NCBI GenBank assembly: GCA_023055355.1
Contig: JALJCS010000010.1
Span: 20,785,001-20,849,000 of the forward strand
Length of the DNA: 64,000 nt
Direction: 5' to 3'
From: Agelaius tricolor
Taxonomy: Eukaryota; Chordata; Aves; Passeriformes; Icteridae
Part shown: piece after piece, positions 38,301 through 48,300 of the stretch
Position numbering within the stretch: the stretch's first letter is position 1
How the letters are laid out: each line of letters begins with the position of its first letter
Translations under genes and position numbers: made by a program
Notes under the pieces: generated by a model
Told to the model about the DNA's origin: nothing
Databases searched by the model: none
Seen by the model: the letters and a program-made list of their open reading frames with translations, nothing else

Positions 38301-39023
38301 CACATTCTGTACCAGCGCTGGCACCAGGCTGATGAAGCCCACTTTACTCAAAGCAAACACCCTGCAAATCCACCTTCCTCCCTTCCCAACTTCCTCCTTG
38401 TCCAGGCCCTGTCCTCCAGTCCACCCCAGCACGGCAATCTGCGGTATACCCTTCCCAGATTCGTCCTGGTCTCCCGGGGCTCTCCATTGCTCCGGCACTA
38501 ACGACCCATCCAGCCCAACTGTCCCCTCCAACACTGCCCTGTCCCGCTCTGCTCCCTCATTCCCCAGGCTTTCCCTGTGCCCAAGCTCTGCCCATCCCCG
38601 CCGCCCGCAGCTCAGGTCCCGCACCCGGACCACCCCCTCCCAGCCCGGCATCCTGCAGGCCCCCACCCGTGCCCGCTCTGCCCTCCTCGTTCCCGGGCCG
38701 CCCTCCGGTAGCACAGCACCCGCTGGCTCGGCGCCGCTCCCCGGCCCCACATCCTGCCTTGTCACCGTGCCCCGGCACCGTGCCCCACCTTCCGCCCCTC
38801 TCAGCCCCATCCTGCCCCGGCACCACCCGCCAGGCTCTGCTCCGTGCCCGGGCGCCTGGCACGGCCCGGGCCCCGCCAGCCACCGCCCCCTCGCCCCTCC
38901 CTTGGTCCGCGGACCCGTCCCCGCCCTGCCCTGGCCCCCCTGTCCCTACCCGGCGGCCGCGCCCTCGAACTTGAGCGTGAGGGTCTCCTCGATGATGCGG
39001 TTGTTGACCTCGAGCAGGATCAT
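19998..39023 (-). CDS. ARPC2: ARPC2, Arp2/3 complex 34-kDa subunit, 10 coding exons
   Basis: Exons on the minus strand are 38950-39023, 29554-29588, 28485-28597, 26422-26467, 25609-25795, 25105-25198, 22726-22852, 21265-21365, 20816-20916 and 19998-20022. They total 903 nt and 300 residues, exactly the mammalian length. The protein begins [15 protein letters not shown] and ends KTITGKTFTTR, and is near-identical to the mammalian protein throughout (for example [15 protein letters not shown] and [13 protein letters not shown]). ARPC2 is a structural core subunit of Arp2/3 that contacts the mother actin filament and supports branched actin nucleation. The second coding exon is only 35 nt. Intron 1 is 9.4 kb; other introns are 0.3-3 kb and much less GC-rich than neighbouring genes. 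Transcription starts in a CpG island at 38.6-39.2 kb. Confidence 0.98.
26340..26400. repeat. (CA)n microsatellite with ACAGACAT interruptions
   Basis: A pure CA run of about 30 bp is followed by CA interrupted by AGACAT units. It lies just outside the ARPC2 exon 26422-26467, on its 3' intron side. Confidence 0.9.
29589..38949 (-). other. ARPC2: ARPC2 intron 1
   Basis: I find no coding exon, recognisable transposon or RNA gene in this 9.4-kb intron. It is AT-richer than the rest of the window. The GC content jumps from about 38.3 kb, where the CpG island of the promoter begins. A short tandem ACTCATCTAAGCTAA (about 14-15 bp, two copies) sits near 34770-34802. Confidence 0.5.
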
Positions 39024-39190
39024 GTCGGTGCCGGGAGCGGCTCTGAGGGAGCCGAGCCCGCTGCGCGCACCGGGGACCCGCCCGAGCCTGCGCCGCCGCT
39101 TCCGCTCTCGCGCCCGCGCGTCACTTCCGGCTCGGCGTCGGCGCCACCGCCCCGCCTTCGCCACGCCCACACGAAATGACGTCACAAGGA
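39024..39190 (-). promoter_or_regulatory. ARPC2: ARPC2 CpG-island promoter with ETS and CRE sites
   Basis: Upstream of the ARPC2 ATG (39023) the sequence is dense in CpG. It holds an ETS/GABP-type site, CCGGAAGT on the minus strand (39123-39130), a KLF/Sp-type CCACGCCC near 39160, and a perfect TGACGTCA cAMP-response element at 39177-39184. There is no TATA box. Confidence 0.6.
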
Positions 39191-39237
39191 GCCCCGCCCC
39201 GCGGCGGGCGGGAAAGGGGGAGGGGGGGTCCCCAAAT

Positions 39238-39372
39238 GTGGTGGGACACGGCGGTGTCCCCTAAATGCGGTGGGACACGGGGGTGTGCCCCGAGTGCGGT
39301 GGGACACGGGGGTGTGCCCCGAATGCGGTGGGACACGGGGGTGTGCCCTAAATAGGGTGGGACACAAGTGCA
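39238..39372. repeat. 29-bp minisatellite upstream of ARPC2
   Basis: Units beginning GCGGTGGGACACGGGGGTGT repeat at 39267, 39296, 39325 and (diverged) 39354, with an imperfect first copy from 39238, so four to five copies. Open frames across it (Pro/His/Cys rich) are repeat artefacts. Confidence 0.85.
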
Positions 39373-39481
39373 GGGGTGCACTGGGGGATCCTCGTGGTAT
39401 GGGCATCACGGCGAGCCGGGGTGAGGCAGGGATATGTGGGGTGCCTGCGGTTTGGAAGTCCCCAAGAGTGTGAGGTTCCCT

Positions 39482-39507
39482 CCCCCCCCCCCCCCCCCCC
39501 CCCCCCC
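39482..39507. repeat. Homopolymer C26
   Basis: An uninterrupted run of 26 cytosines. Its true length may be misassembled or polymorphic. Confidence 0.9.
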
Positions 39508-40580
39508 GTTAATTGAATGCTCACCGTGTTGGGCGTCCCCGAAACAGTGGGGTGCCCTTAGGATTATAGGAGTGACCTAGGAAGCAGCAGGTGTGCCCCA
39601 GTGTATGGGGGTCTGTGTAAGAATTGGTGCCCCCGCAATATGGGGGTGCTTACAGGGAAAAATGGTGTCTTGCAAAATGGATAATTTCACAGCTACAGGG
39701 ACTCAAAAATGTGAGGTGACACAGGGAATGGGGGTATCCTAGGGGGGCTGTAATGGTGCCCTGGAGCTGGGGTTTGCCCAAAACTGGGCAGGTGTTCCCA
39801 CAGAGAATAGGAGTGTCCTTGAGTCTGTGGGGATACCCAAGGCATATGATGGTGGCACTTACCAGGTGCCCCAAAACGTGGGTTACCCTATGACTGACAA
39901 GCATGGAAAGCTGTGAGGATGGGGGTGCTTACAGTGTTTGTGAGAGCCCCAGATTAATGAGGGTGCATGGGGAATGCCCTTGTGTGCAGTTCTCCCCTAA
40001 AAGCAATGGGGGCACTCAGAGCCACAGCACTCCCTAAGTCTGTGGGGCTGGCACAGGGGCACGGCTCTGTCTGGTGGCATTGATGGCATGGCTTGGCTTG
40101 GCTTAGCTTGGCAAGGCACAGCCAGGGCAGGAGGAACATGGGACTCTACTCTAGGGGGATCCCCCACAGCAACCCCCAAGAGAAGGCAACCAGCCTTGCA
40201 GTGCCCCTGTGCATCCCCCAAATGCTGACACCACCCTTGCTCTGTCAGTGGGGAAACTGAGGCACAGAGCCCTGCATTGCCATCACCCACTGGCCATGGC
40301 CTTGGAGACCTTCTGCTCTCCTGGGGGGACTGCAGCACACAGGGGTGCCTTGAAGGGGATGCCCTCATCCACGGAGGACCTGGGGACAAACTGGAGACCC
40401 CCAGATGGAGACCCCCGGGGTCCATCATCGCAGGGATGGCAATGAACCCCTGGGTGCACCCCCCATGCAGGATGGCCTGGGACATCCTGGGACAGGATGG
40501 GACAGGAGGGTGACAGAGGGCTGCGCGCTCCCCTCGGACTGGGAAAGGCATCTGGGGGGACCACAGAAGGGTCCATTTGG
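39508..40580. other. Intergenic, ARPC2 to CXCR
   Basis: I see no gene here. The sequence has many loosely repeated 'GGGGGTG..' phrases resembling decayed relatives of the 29-bp minisatellite up to about 39960, and a GGCTTGGCTTGGCTTAGCTTGGC short tandem near 40092-40115. Confidence 0.4.
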
Positions 40581-40584
40581 CTGC

Positions 40585-40693
40585 CACTTCCGCTTCATTC
40601 TGGGAGAAGATTTTGCAACATTTCCTCCCCGGGCAGTATAAAGTGGGCGGTGGAGGGAAGGGGTGCTGGGAGGTGGCACAGCTGCAGGCGCAG
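40585..40693 (+). promoter_or_regulatory. Candidate TATA promoter and short non-coding exon 1 of the CXCR gene
   Basis: An ETS/PU.1-type element (AAGCGGAAGT, minus strand, 40586-40595), a C/EBP-like TTTTGCAACA (40611-40620) and a TTTCCT ETS core (40621-40626) precede TATAAA at 40637-40642. About 50 bp on, CAGGCGCAG|GTGAGG at 40693/40694 makes a good donor that could splice to the acceptor at 42736. The arrangement suits a myeloid gene. The promoter call is inference; the motifs are seen. Confidence 0.45.
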
Positions 40694-42736
40694 GTGAGGG
40701 ATCCTCTGGCTGGAGAGATCCCTGGGTCTGGGGCTGCCCTGCATCCCACCACACTTTGTACCGGAGCCCTTTGGAGGTGACATCTGGATTTAAACCTGTA
40801 CCTGTGTGCTTCCCAGTGAGAAACAACTTGGGATCAGGAGAAGACTCCACATTTGAGGGGACGGCGACAGCAGCAAGCAGTGAGTCCGTGGGGTGTGCCA
40901 CTGGAGATTGTGGCTTTCCTTGGGCTTTGACAGCTCCCATCTGAGCCCCATCAATTTCCACTCTGGGAGCTGGGGTGGGTTGCTGCAGCTGCCCAAGAGG
41001 CTGCTTGGTAGAGGAAGGTGGTGGGTGAGAATGCCCAAGGCTGTGCTGAGGGCTCATCTGGGGTGCAAACCCTCCATAGTCTCCAGGGACATCAACTTCG
41101 GGTGCCATGGGGAAAAAAACCTGCTCCTATTTCCTTGCACAGTGATGAGCTAGGAGGATCCTTCCCCATGGCATGTCCCTCTTTCCTCCCCACTGGGAGC
41201 CCCAGAGCCACCCCATTGTCCCCAAGCCCTGCCAGGGTCAGGAGGGGAAATGGAGTGCTGCTTGTTCCTCTCATCTGGGCCAGCTGTGGGGTGTCTGTGT
41301 GTGCTGTACCCAGGGAATACATGTTTCCAGAGGAACCACCAGGGTTTTGGAGTGGGGAGGCAGAAAGCAGCAGCCAGAAATAGATGCAGGGGAAGTACTG
41401 GCATCAGGCTCTGCCCCGTGCCTGTGGGAGCCCCACTAGGGAGGACATTCCCCCATCAGCACTGGCAGCATCCCTGGTTGCAGTCCTCCGGGATGCTGAT
41501 GTCTCAGCATCCCAGCATCACCACCCTGGGGTTACCATCCCAGGATTTCCATCCCTGGATCACTGCAAGAGAGGATAAGCAGAGCCAGGGACAGATTTTT
41601 CTGGGCGGTGGCACCAGCCCAGCTGCAACAGGGAGTTCATATCAGTCAAAAGGGGAAAGTCAGTTCCAGAGATGGTTTGGGTTCAAACAGGGCCAGCTTG
41701 GAGCCCCCAGCACTGGGGGGACTCAGCACCCCAAGCAGTCCTGGAATCTCCAAGCCCTGGAAGGGTTGGGGGCTCAGAAATGGGACAGAGGGGTGAAACC
41801 AGAGTGAAACAAGAGTCCAGATCCATTCTGGGAGAAGACTGAAAGCCAGTGGTCCTTGGGGAGGCAGGAACGGAGCAAGCTCACCGTCTCCTATGTGTGA
41901 GGAGACAGGAAAAGCGACTGGCACCTGTGATTTCCCCATTGAGGCCAAGCACGGGGGGACACGGCAGTGCCCAGCTGAGCAACAGGAAAACCAGAGATGT
42001 AATATTTCCAAAGCTGCCTGCAAAGTGCGACATGTCTTTCCGCCCGGGGCTTGAAACCACTCCCGCAGGAGCAAAACCAGTGTTGCCAGGTGGAAGAAGG
42101 GCACAAAAACACCTTCAGACCTTCCTGAGTGCTGCTGCCCAGGCACCATGACCACAGCCTTGCTGCTGGCTGAGGTGGCAGGAAGGGCAGCTCCCTTCCA
42201 GGCATCACAGCAGCAATACTTGAGGGGGTGGAGAGGCTGGAGGGATACAGGGGTTCTTGAAGAACTTTGTAGGTGCCTGAGGGGCCCTGAGATAGCCAAA
42301 GAGCTGAGAGGCTTTTGAAGGACCCACAGTAAGCAGGGTAGCCCAGGGTTTCTGGAGGAGCCGGATGTCTCCTGGAGGGATGTGATGCTACATTGATGGG
42401 GAAGCCTCTCAAACTGAGAAAAGATGATCATTCTGTGGGGGAACCTCTTCCACAGAAGTCAGGAAAGGAACAGGATTGGGGTGAGATGCAGGAGACTGAG
42501 GCATGCAGGGGTTGTTTTACAAGGGGGTATATGAGGAGCAGTGTTTACCTGCAGTACTGACCATCCACAGTGTGGATGCTGTGTCCTCCATCACAGTGGA
42601 GTGATGAAGGACTGCTGCCCACTGGCTGGGAGGGGACCTGGGGGACAATGGAAATGCCAGAGGACCCAGAGATGCTGTCACCCCTGGTCCACAACACTGC
42701 CACCCCACCCAGCTCATGCCATTCTGTGCTCCACAG
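40694..42736 (+). other. Probable 5' UTR intron of the CXCR gene
   Basis: I see no coding sequence or recognisable repeat here. It ends in TTCTGTGCTCCACAG, a good acceptor five bases before the receptor ATG. Other non-coding exons could exist inside it. Confidence 0.4.
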
Positions 42737-42741
42737 GCAAA

Positions 42742-43818
42742 ATGGAGTCCTTGTCCTACAGTGGGGATCTCTCCAACATCTTGTACCTTTACAACTACAC
42801 CTATGACTACAGCACAGCCATGCCTGACACTGCTATCTCATCCTCTCCGTGCCGGCCTGAAAGCTCTGCCCTCAACAAGTACCTGGTGGTGGTGATCTAC
42901 TGCCTCGTCTTCATCCTCAGTGTGGTGGGGAACGGGCTGGTGGTGCTGGTGGTGACCTCCATCCACACCAGCCGCTCTGTCACCGACGTCTACTTGCTCA
43001 ACCTGGCCGTGGCAGACCTGCTCTTCGCTTTGACCCTGCCGCTCTGGGCAGCCTACCGAGCCCACGAGTGGGTCTTTGGCACTGTGATGTGCAAAGCCAT
43101 CTCCGTGCTGCAGGAAGCCAACTTCTACAGTGGCATCCTTCTGCTGGCCTGCATTAGCGTGGACCGCTACCTGGCCATCGTCTACGCCACACGGGCTGCC
43201 ACTGAGAAGAGGCACTGGGTGAAGTTTGTCTGCTTGGGCATCTGGGTTTTCTCCACGCTGCTCTCCCTGCCAGTGCTGCTCTTCCGTGAGGCTTTCCGCT
43301 CGCCCAACAACGGCACCGTGTGCTATGAGCGCATCAGCGGCGAGGACACGGCCAAGTGGCGGGTGGTGCTGCGGATCCTGCCGCAGACCTTCGGCTTCAT
43401 CTTGCCCCTGCTGGTGATGCTCTTCTGCTATGGCGTCACCATCCACACCCTCCTGCAGACCAAGAATGCCCAGAAGCAGCGGGCCATGAAGGTTATCTTC
43501 GCTGTGGTGCTGGTCTTCCTCATCTGCTGGCTGCCCTACAACATCACACTGGTGAGCGACACCCTCATGAGGATGCGTGCCATTGCCGAGACCTGTGAGA
43601 GGAGGAACAGCATCGACACAGCCCTCTCTATCACGCAGGTCCTGGGCTTTGCCCACAGCTGCATCAACCCTATCATCTATGCCTTCATCGGTCAAAAGTT
43701 TCGCAACAGCTTCCTCAAGATCCTAGCGCAGCGTGGGCTGATCAGCAAGGATGCTGTTGCCCGTTACGGCCGCGCCTCCTATGCCTCCACCTCTGGCAAT
43801 ACATCCACCACCCTCTGA
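42742..43818 (+). CDS. CXC chemokine receptor 1/2 (interleukin-8 receptor) orthologue, single coding exon
   Basis: 358 residues (human CXCR2 is 360). The N-terminus is Tyr/Asp rich ([17 protein letters not shown]) as in ELR-chemokine receptors, with an N-glycosylation site at Asn18. Seven hydrophobic helices follow. Landmarks are DRYLAIV at 141-147, the Cys117-Cys194 and Cys37-Cys285 pairs, CWLPYN in helix 6, NPIIY at 309-313 and a Ser/Thr-rich tail for arrestin binding. It would couple ELR+ CXC chemokine signals to Gi and neutrophil (heterophil) migration. The ATG at 42742 is chosen because an acceptor (CACAG) sits just before it; an in-frame ATG at 42541 lies upstream of that acceptor. Which mammalian paralogue it corresponds to (CXCR1 or CXCR2) cannot be settled here, so no symbol is given. 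Confidence 0.93.
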   Translation: MESLSYSGDLSNILYLYNYTYDYSTAMPDTAISSSPCRPESSALNKYLVVVIYCLVFILSVVGNGLVVLVVTSIHTSRSVTDVYLLNLAVADLLFALTLPLWAAYRAHEWVFGTVMCKAISVLQEANFYSGILLLACISVDRYLAIVYATRAATEKRHWVKFVCLGIWVFSTLLSLPVLLFREAFRSPNNGTVCYERISGEDTAKWRVVLRILPQTFGFILPLLVMLFCYGVTIHTLLQTKNAQKQRAMKVIFAVVLVFLICWLPYNITLVSDTLMRMRAIAETCERRNSIDTALSITQVLGFAHSCINPIIYAFIGQKFRNSFLKILAQRGLISKDAVARYGRASYASTSGNTSTTL

Positions 43819-44113
43819 GCTCTTCTAGGACCCAGCCCTTGTGGGTACCAGCATATCCAAGCACCCCACACACCTCAGCATCCTCATCCAGCCCCCTGGA
43901 AAGTGGGTGGTGATGCCATGGGGGTGGGCAGGGCCACGATTGGACGCTGGACCCCAGCTGGAAGGGGGCTTGGATGGCAAGGTGGTAGGACCCCATTGCC
44001 AGGGGAGTGATGTCAACTCTCCACCCTTCCCTCTCTTTGGGACAAAGCCTGTGACCCTGTGGACTCTGTGAGCCTGCTGTGGGGATGGTGTATTTACCCG
44101 ATGACCATCCAGC

Positions 44114-44119
44114 AATAAA
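44114..44119 (+). terminator. CXCR polyadenylation signal
   Basis: AATAAA 296 nt after the receptor stop codon. Confidence 0.7.
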
Positions 44120-44134
44120 GGAGTTGATGGGTTT

Positions 44135-45180
44135 GTCACCCATGTCTGCCTCCTCTTTGCCACGGGAAGGGACATGGCAGGTCAGGGCCAGGGCACCTCC
44201 CTGGCGACAGTGCCAAAACAGTGCTGCCTGCTGAGCCTGTCAGAGTGTGGGTAACCCTTCTTCCAGGACAGGGTTCAGCATCCTGTACATCCCCACAGGG
44301 GACCCAAGCCCAGGTTTTGCTTCCTACAGCTCCCCAGACAGGTCCTGGCACTTCGATAATCTCTATGTGGAGTGTATCCCACCTGGGGACAAAGTCATTC
44401 CCTTTCCAACCCAATCTCAGCCCCAGCAGAGCAAATCATTGAAAGATCTCTGAGCAGCCCCTTACACCGAGCCAGCCCTGTGACCCCTGCCTGAAGGGTA
44501 CCAGCACCCCAGGCACCCCCTCTCCCCGCCAGCCACGGTGTCAGGAGATTGTTGTGCAAAGGGCTGGGAACCTGTGCCTTACACAACCGGGATGTTTCCG
44601 CCCTGGCTTGGGCAACTGGGGCTGACACTTGACTGGGGTCAAGGAGCTGAAGAGGGGACTGTGACCCTGCTAAGGAGTCTCTTTCCACTCTGTGTGCCAA
44701 GCCTCAGGATGTCTGCCCTACACCTACACACCTACACATCTCTCCACTGGAGTCCCATACTGCTCCTCCATTGACCTTGATCTGGGTTCCTAGGGGTTCA
44801 TAACCATGGGGACATCAGCAGATGTCACCCATGCACTGGCTCATGGGTGGGTACGGGGGTCCCAAGCACCCAGGTGGGAACCCTGGAGACTTGGGGCAGA
44901 GCAGAGTCAGTGGGGGTGCTGAGCCAGGACAGCCCATCACCTTTGCATCTGAGAAACCTCTTGCCCAAGTGGTTGCTTGCAGTGTGGTAGGAAGCCAGAG
45001 CTGTTGGCCAAGAGCTGTCTACTCTCCCCACTGTGGGATGGTGCAGGCAGTGGCTCACCCTGGCTGCAGCTAGGACACCCTTTTTGGGGATGGTTTCCCC
45101 CCAGGAGAACTCGAACACCCCCACAGCAGCATTTCCCACCCGCACCCAACCCCAGTCTCAATCTGGCAGCGACCGATGGA
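44135..45180. other. Intergenic, CXCR 3' end to RUFY4 3' end
   Basis: The two genes converge here. I see no gene, and no canonical AATAAA on the minus strand for RUFY4 between 45376 and about 44830, so its exact 3' end is undetermined. Confidence 0.4.
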
Positions 45181-45375
45181 TGACACGGAAGACACAGGGG
45201 TAGCAGAAATGAGTAGTTTTCCTCTTTGTGGACCAGCCGCAAGAAAGACACATGTCAAACCCAAAATGCTGGGCAGCGGGACCTGCATGCGGGCCCTGGA
45301 CACCCCAGTAAGTCCAAGAGGAGGCAGCCAGGGTGGAAGGTGTCCCAGACGTGGTGCCAGGGCTGCTGTCCCTGC

Positions 45376-48300
45376 TCATGTGGCCTGCGGGTGCCTCTGC
45401 TGGTAGCAAATCAGGCAGCAGCGGCCGTGCTTGCCCATGTCCACGGAGCAGGTGTGGCACACCTTGCCCTGGCACAGCCTGCTGAGAGAGCAGGAGGTGA
45501 GAGCTGAGCCCGCACCGTGCCAGAGCCAGCCCCCGTTCCCCTCCCAGCCCACCTGCAGCTGTACCGCCGGGAGAGGAGGCGGAAATCCTTGTGGCAGCGG
45601 GCACACAGCCCTGGGTCGCGGGGCACCGGGCTGGGCACCGGAGCGTCAATGCCCTCCGTCTTCTGCCACAGGGCATCCTTCTCCCTGCGGGAGGGGAGAG
45701 GTCAGCACTGCCTTCGCCTGGGCTCTGGTGCCCTCCTCTGGGCAAAGGGGTGTGGGTCCCCTTGCCCTTGCGTGGAGTCCCCGGGGCTCTCACCGCAGCA
45801 GCTCCAGCAGCCGCCCCTTCATGTCGCGGATGAGCTCCTGCTGCCGTGCCTGCTCGGCGCCGCGCGTGGCCTCCCGCTCCAGGGCCTCCCGCTGCGCCCG
45901 CTGCAGCGCCGATGCCCAGCGCTCACCGTCCTGCCGGGCCCTGCCGCGGGACAGTGCCGACACGGTCTCCCTGTCTGCCAGCTGGTCGTCTCTCTGTCCC
46001 TCCATGCATGCGGATAAACCTCCCGCCGCTGGTTCCTCCCTCCCTCCCTCCCTCTCTCCCTCGCTCCCTCCCTCCTTCCCTCCCTCCCTTCTTTTCTCTG
46101 CTGTTGCCCATCCATCCTCAAGCTCTCTCCCCATCCGCTTTTCCACTGCCACCCATCCGTTTTCCCTCTGTTCATCCATCCTTCTCCACATCCATACCTC
46201 TTGTCTTCTGCCCACCCACCCATCTACCTACCCCAAATTTATCCCTGTTTCTCTCCATCCACCGTCCCATCTCCATTCACTCACACTAAATTGATCCCTC
46301 CTTCCCTCCCTCTATCTACTAACGCCAAACCACTCCAACTCTGCCCACCTACCCTTCCACCCACCTATCAGTCCCAAATTGACCCCTCCCTCCGGTCCTC
46401 CCCCCTCAAATCCTTCCTTCCCTCCCTCCCTCCCCCTGCCAATCCCCAGCTACTGGTTGGCTGTGTCCAAGCAGGACATCATTGGGAAACCCTCTGGCAG
46501 GTGGAGATAGGAGGTCCCACTCTGGGGTGATGGGTGGTGGAAGAAGGGGTCACTGCCTGACCTGCTGAGCTCCTCCTGCAGCCGTGCCATCTCCTGTTGC
46601 TGGGCCTGGAGCTGCTGCCGGCTCTGCCAGGTCTCCTCCTGTGCTGAGACAGCCAGGCTGGCCAAGCGCTGGGGGAGAGTGGGGGCTCAATCCTGGACCC
46701 CAAACCCCACCCCACCACGGGATTCCCTTGGGCTTGCCCATACCATGGCCATGCTGGTGACCGTGCTGGGCTCCCCTTCTGCCTGTGGGGCTCGTGGGAG
46801 CTCCTGGAGACCACGGGCGAGCTCCAGTGCCTGCCGCAGCACCTCCTCCACGGCAGCCAACTCATCTGAGGTACCAGCATCCTTCAGCACGTCCGTCCGT
46901 CCTGCCGCCACCAGCTGGCATTCCTGCAGGCGCGAGGTCAGCGCCGCCGTCTCTGCCAGCGCCCTGGCCAGCTGGGTGCCCCGCTCCTCTGCCACTTCTT
47001 GCCAGCCCCGTGCCTCCTCCTGTGCCCGTGCCAGTGCCCCCGGCTCCCTCGCTGCCACCGCTGCCTCCAGTGCCCGCTGCAGGAAGGTGTTGGTTTCCCG
47101 CAGTGCCTCCTCCTGGCGTGCCCAGAGCTGTGCCCGCCGGGCACTGCCCTCCTCCTGCCGCCGCTGCCGCCGGTCCGCCCGCGCCAGCCGCGCCGCCAGC
47201 GCCTGGGCCGCCGCCTCCCGCTGCCCCAGCTCGGCCCAGAGCTGCGACACCAGCGCCTGCAGGGATTCCTCTGTCCCACCCGGCTGCCTGGGCACCAGGG
47301 ACAGGGACCCCAGCATGCACCTTGTGCCACTGGACAGGGGGGACATGCCAGGCTGGGCTGCTTTGCCAGTGCCATGTGCATCCTCCAGTTCCTCTACATC
47401 CAAATCCTTCATCTCCTTCTCCTCCTCCAACTCTTCATGCTTCTCTTCCAAATCCTCCTCCACGTCCACTTCCACATCCTCCACCTTCACATCCTCCACC
47501 TTTACCTCCTTTGTATCTTTACTGTCATCCTCCTCCACGTCCTCTTCATCCTCCTCTTCCATGTCCTTCTTCATCTCCCCATCCTCTGAATCTTCCTCTA
47601 TATCTTCCACTTGCACACTCCCTGCCTGCAGGGCAGCCAAAGTGGGTGGGGAGGGATGGGCTGGTGGCTCATGGAGTGCCACAGTGGGATGGCCAGTGCC
47701 ATCAGACCATCCATGTGCCGCAGTGCTGATCCTGTCTGTCTGCAGGGCTGTCTTTGCTGGGCTGCTCCTGATCACCAGGCTGGGCCGTACCAGTGGCCTA
47801 GAGGGGACACAGGGCTCAGGACTACGAGGTCACCCCCAAGGGGAAAAGGGCATTACCACCCTCCATTTAGGCTTGCTGGGCACAGCAGCCTTCAAGAATC
47901 TGGGGGGCAGCAGAGCAGGGGATCAGCCACCAGCCTGAGCACCCACAGAACATGTGGCATCCATCGACCCAAGCATGTGTGCTTGTGACAGTCTGTGCAC
48001 ACGGGTGTGTGGGCAGCAGAACAGGTGTGAGTGTGCTGGAACAGCTGCATCCATGATGCCCCCACAAGTGTGCCCGGGGCAAGGGTGTGCAAGCACATAC
48101 ATGTGTCCCTGTGTGTCAGATGTCACAGTGTCATGGTGTTGCAGCAGGGATATACTCAAGCAGAGGATGGCTCTGTGTGTGTGTACACATGCATGTGGCA
48201 TGTTTGCAGGCACAGGCAGGGTGTGCATGCTGGTGCCAGGGACTGTGCCCTCCATTGAGAGCTGGCACATCTGGAGTGCTGTGTGGGGTCTAGGGCAGTG

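Noticed and set aside
29589..38949. Short open frames in ARPC2 intron 1
   Set aside because: All are below about 140 codons, lack splice-consistent neighbours and show no recognisable domain.
42541..42741. In-frame upstream extension of the CXC receptor from the ATG at 42541
   Set aside because: A good splice acceptor (CCACAG at 42736) lies five bases before ATG 42742, and the resulting N-terminus matches the receptor family; the extension does not.
42838..43695. A 285-codon minus-strand frame antisense to the CXC receptor
   Set aside because: His/Gln/Asp-rich shadow of the receptor coding strand, with no independent gene features.
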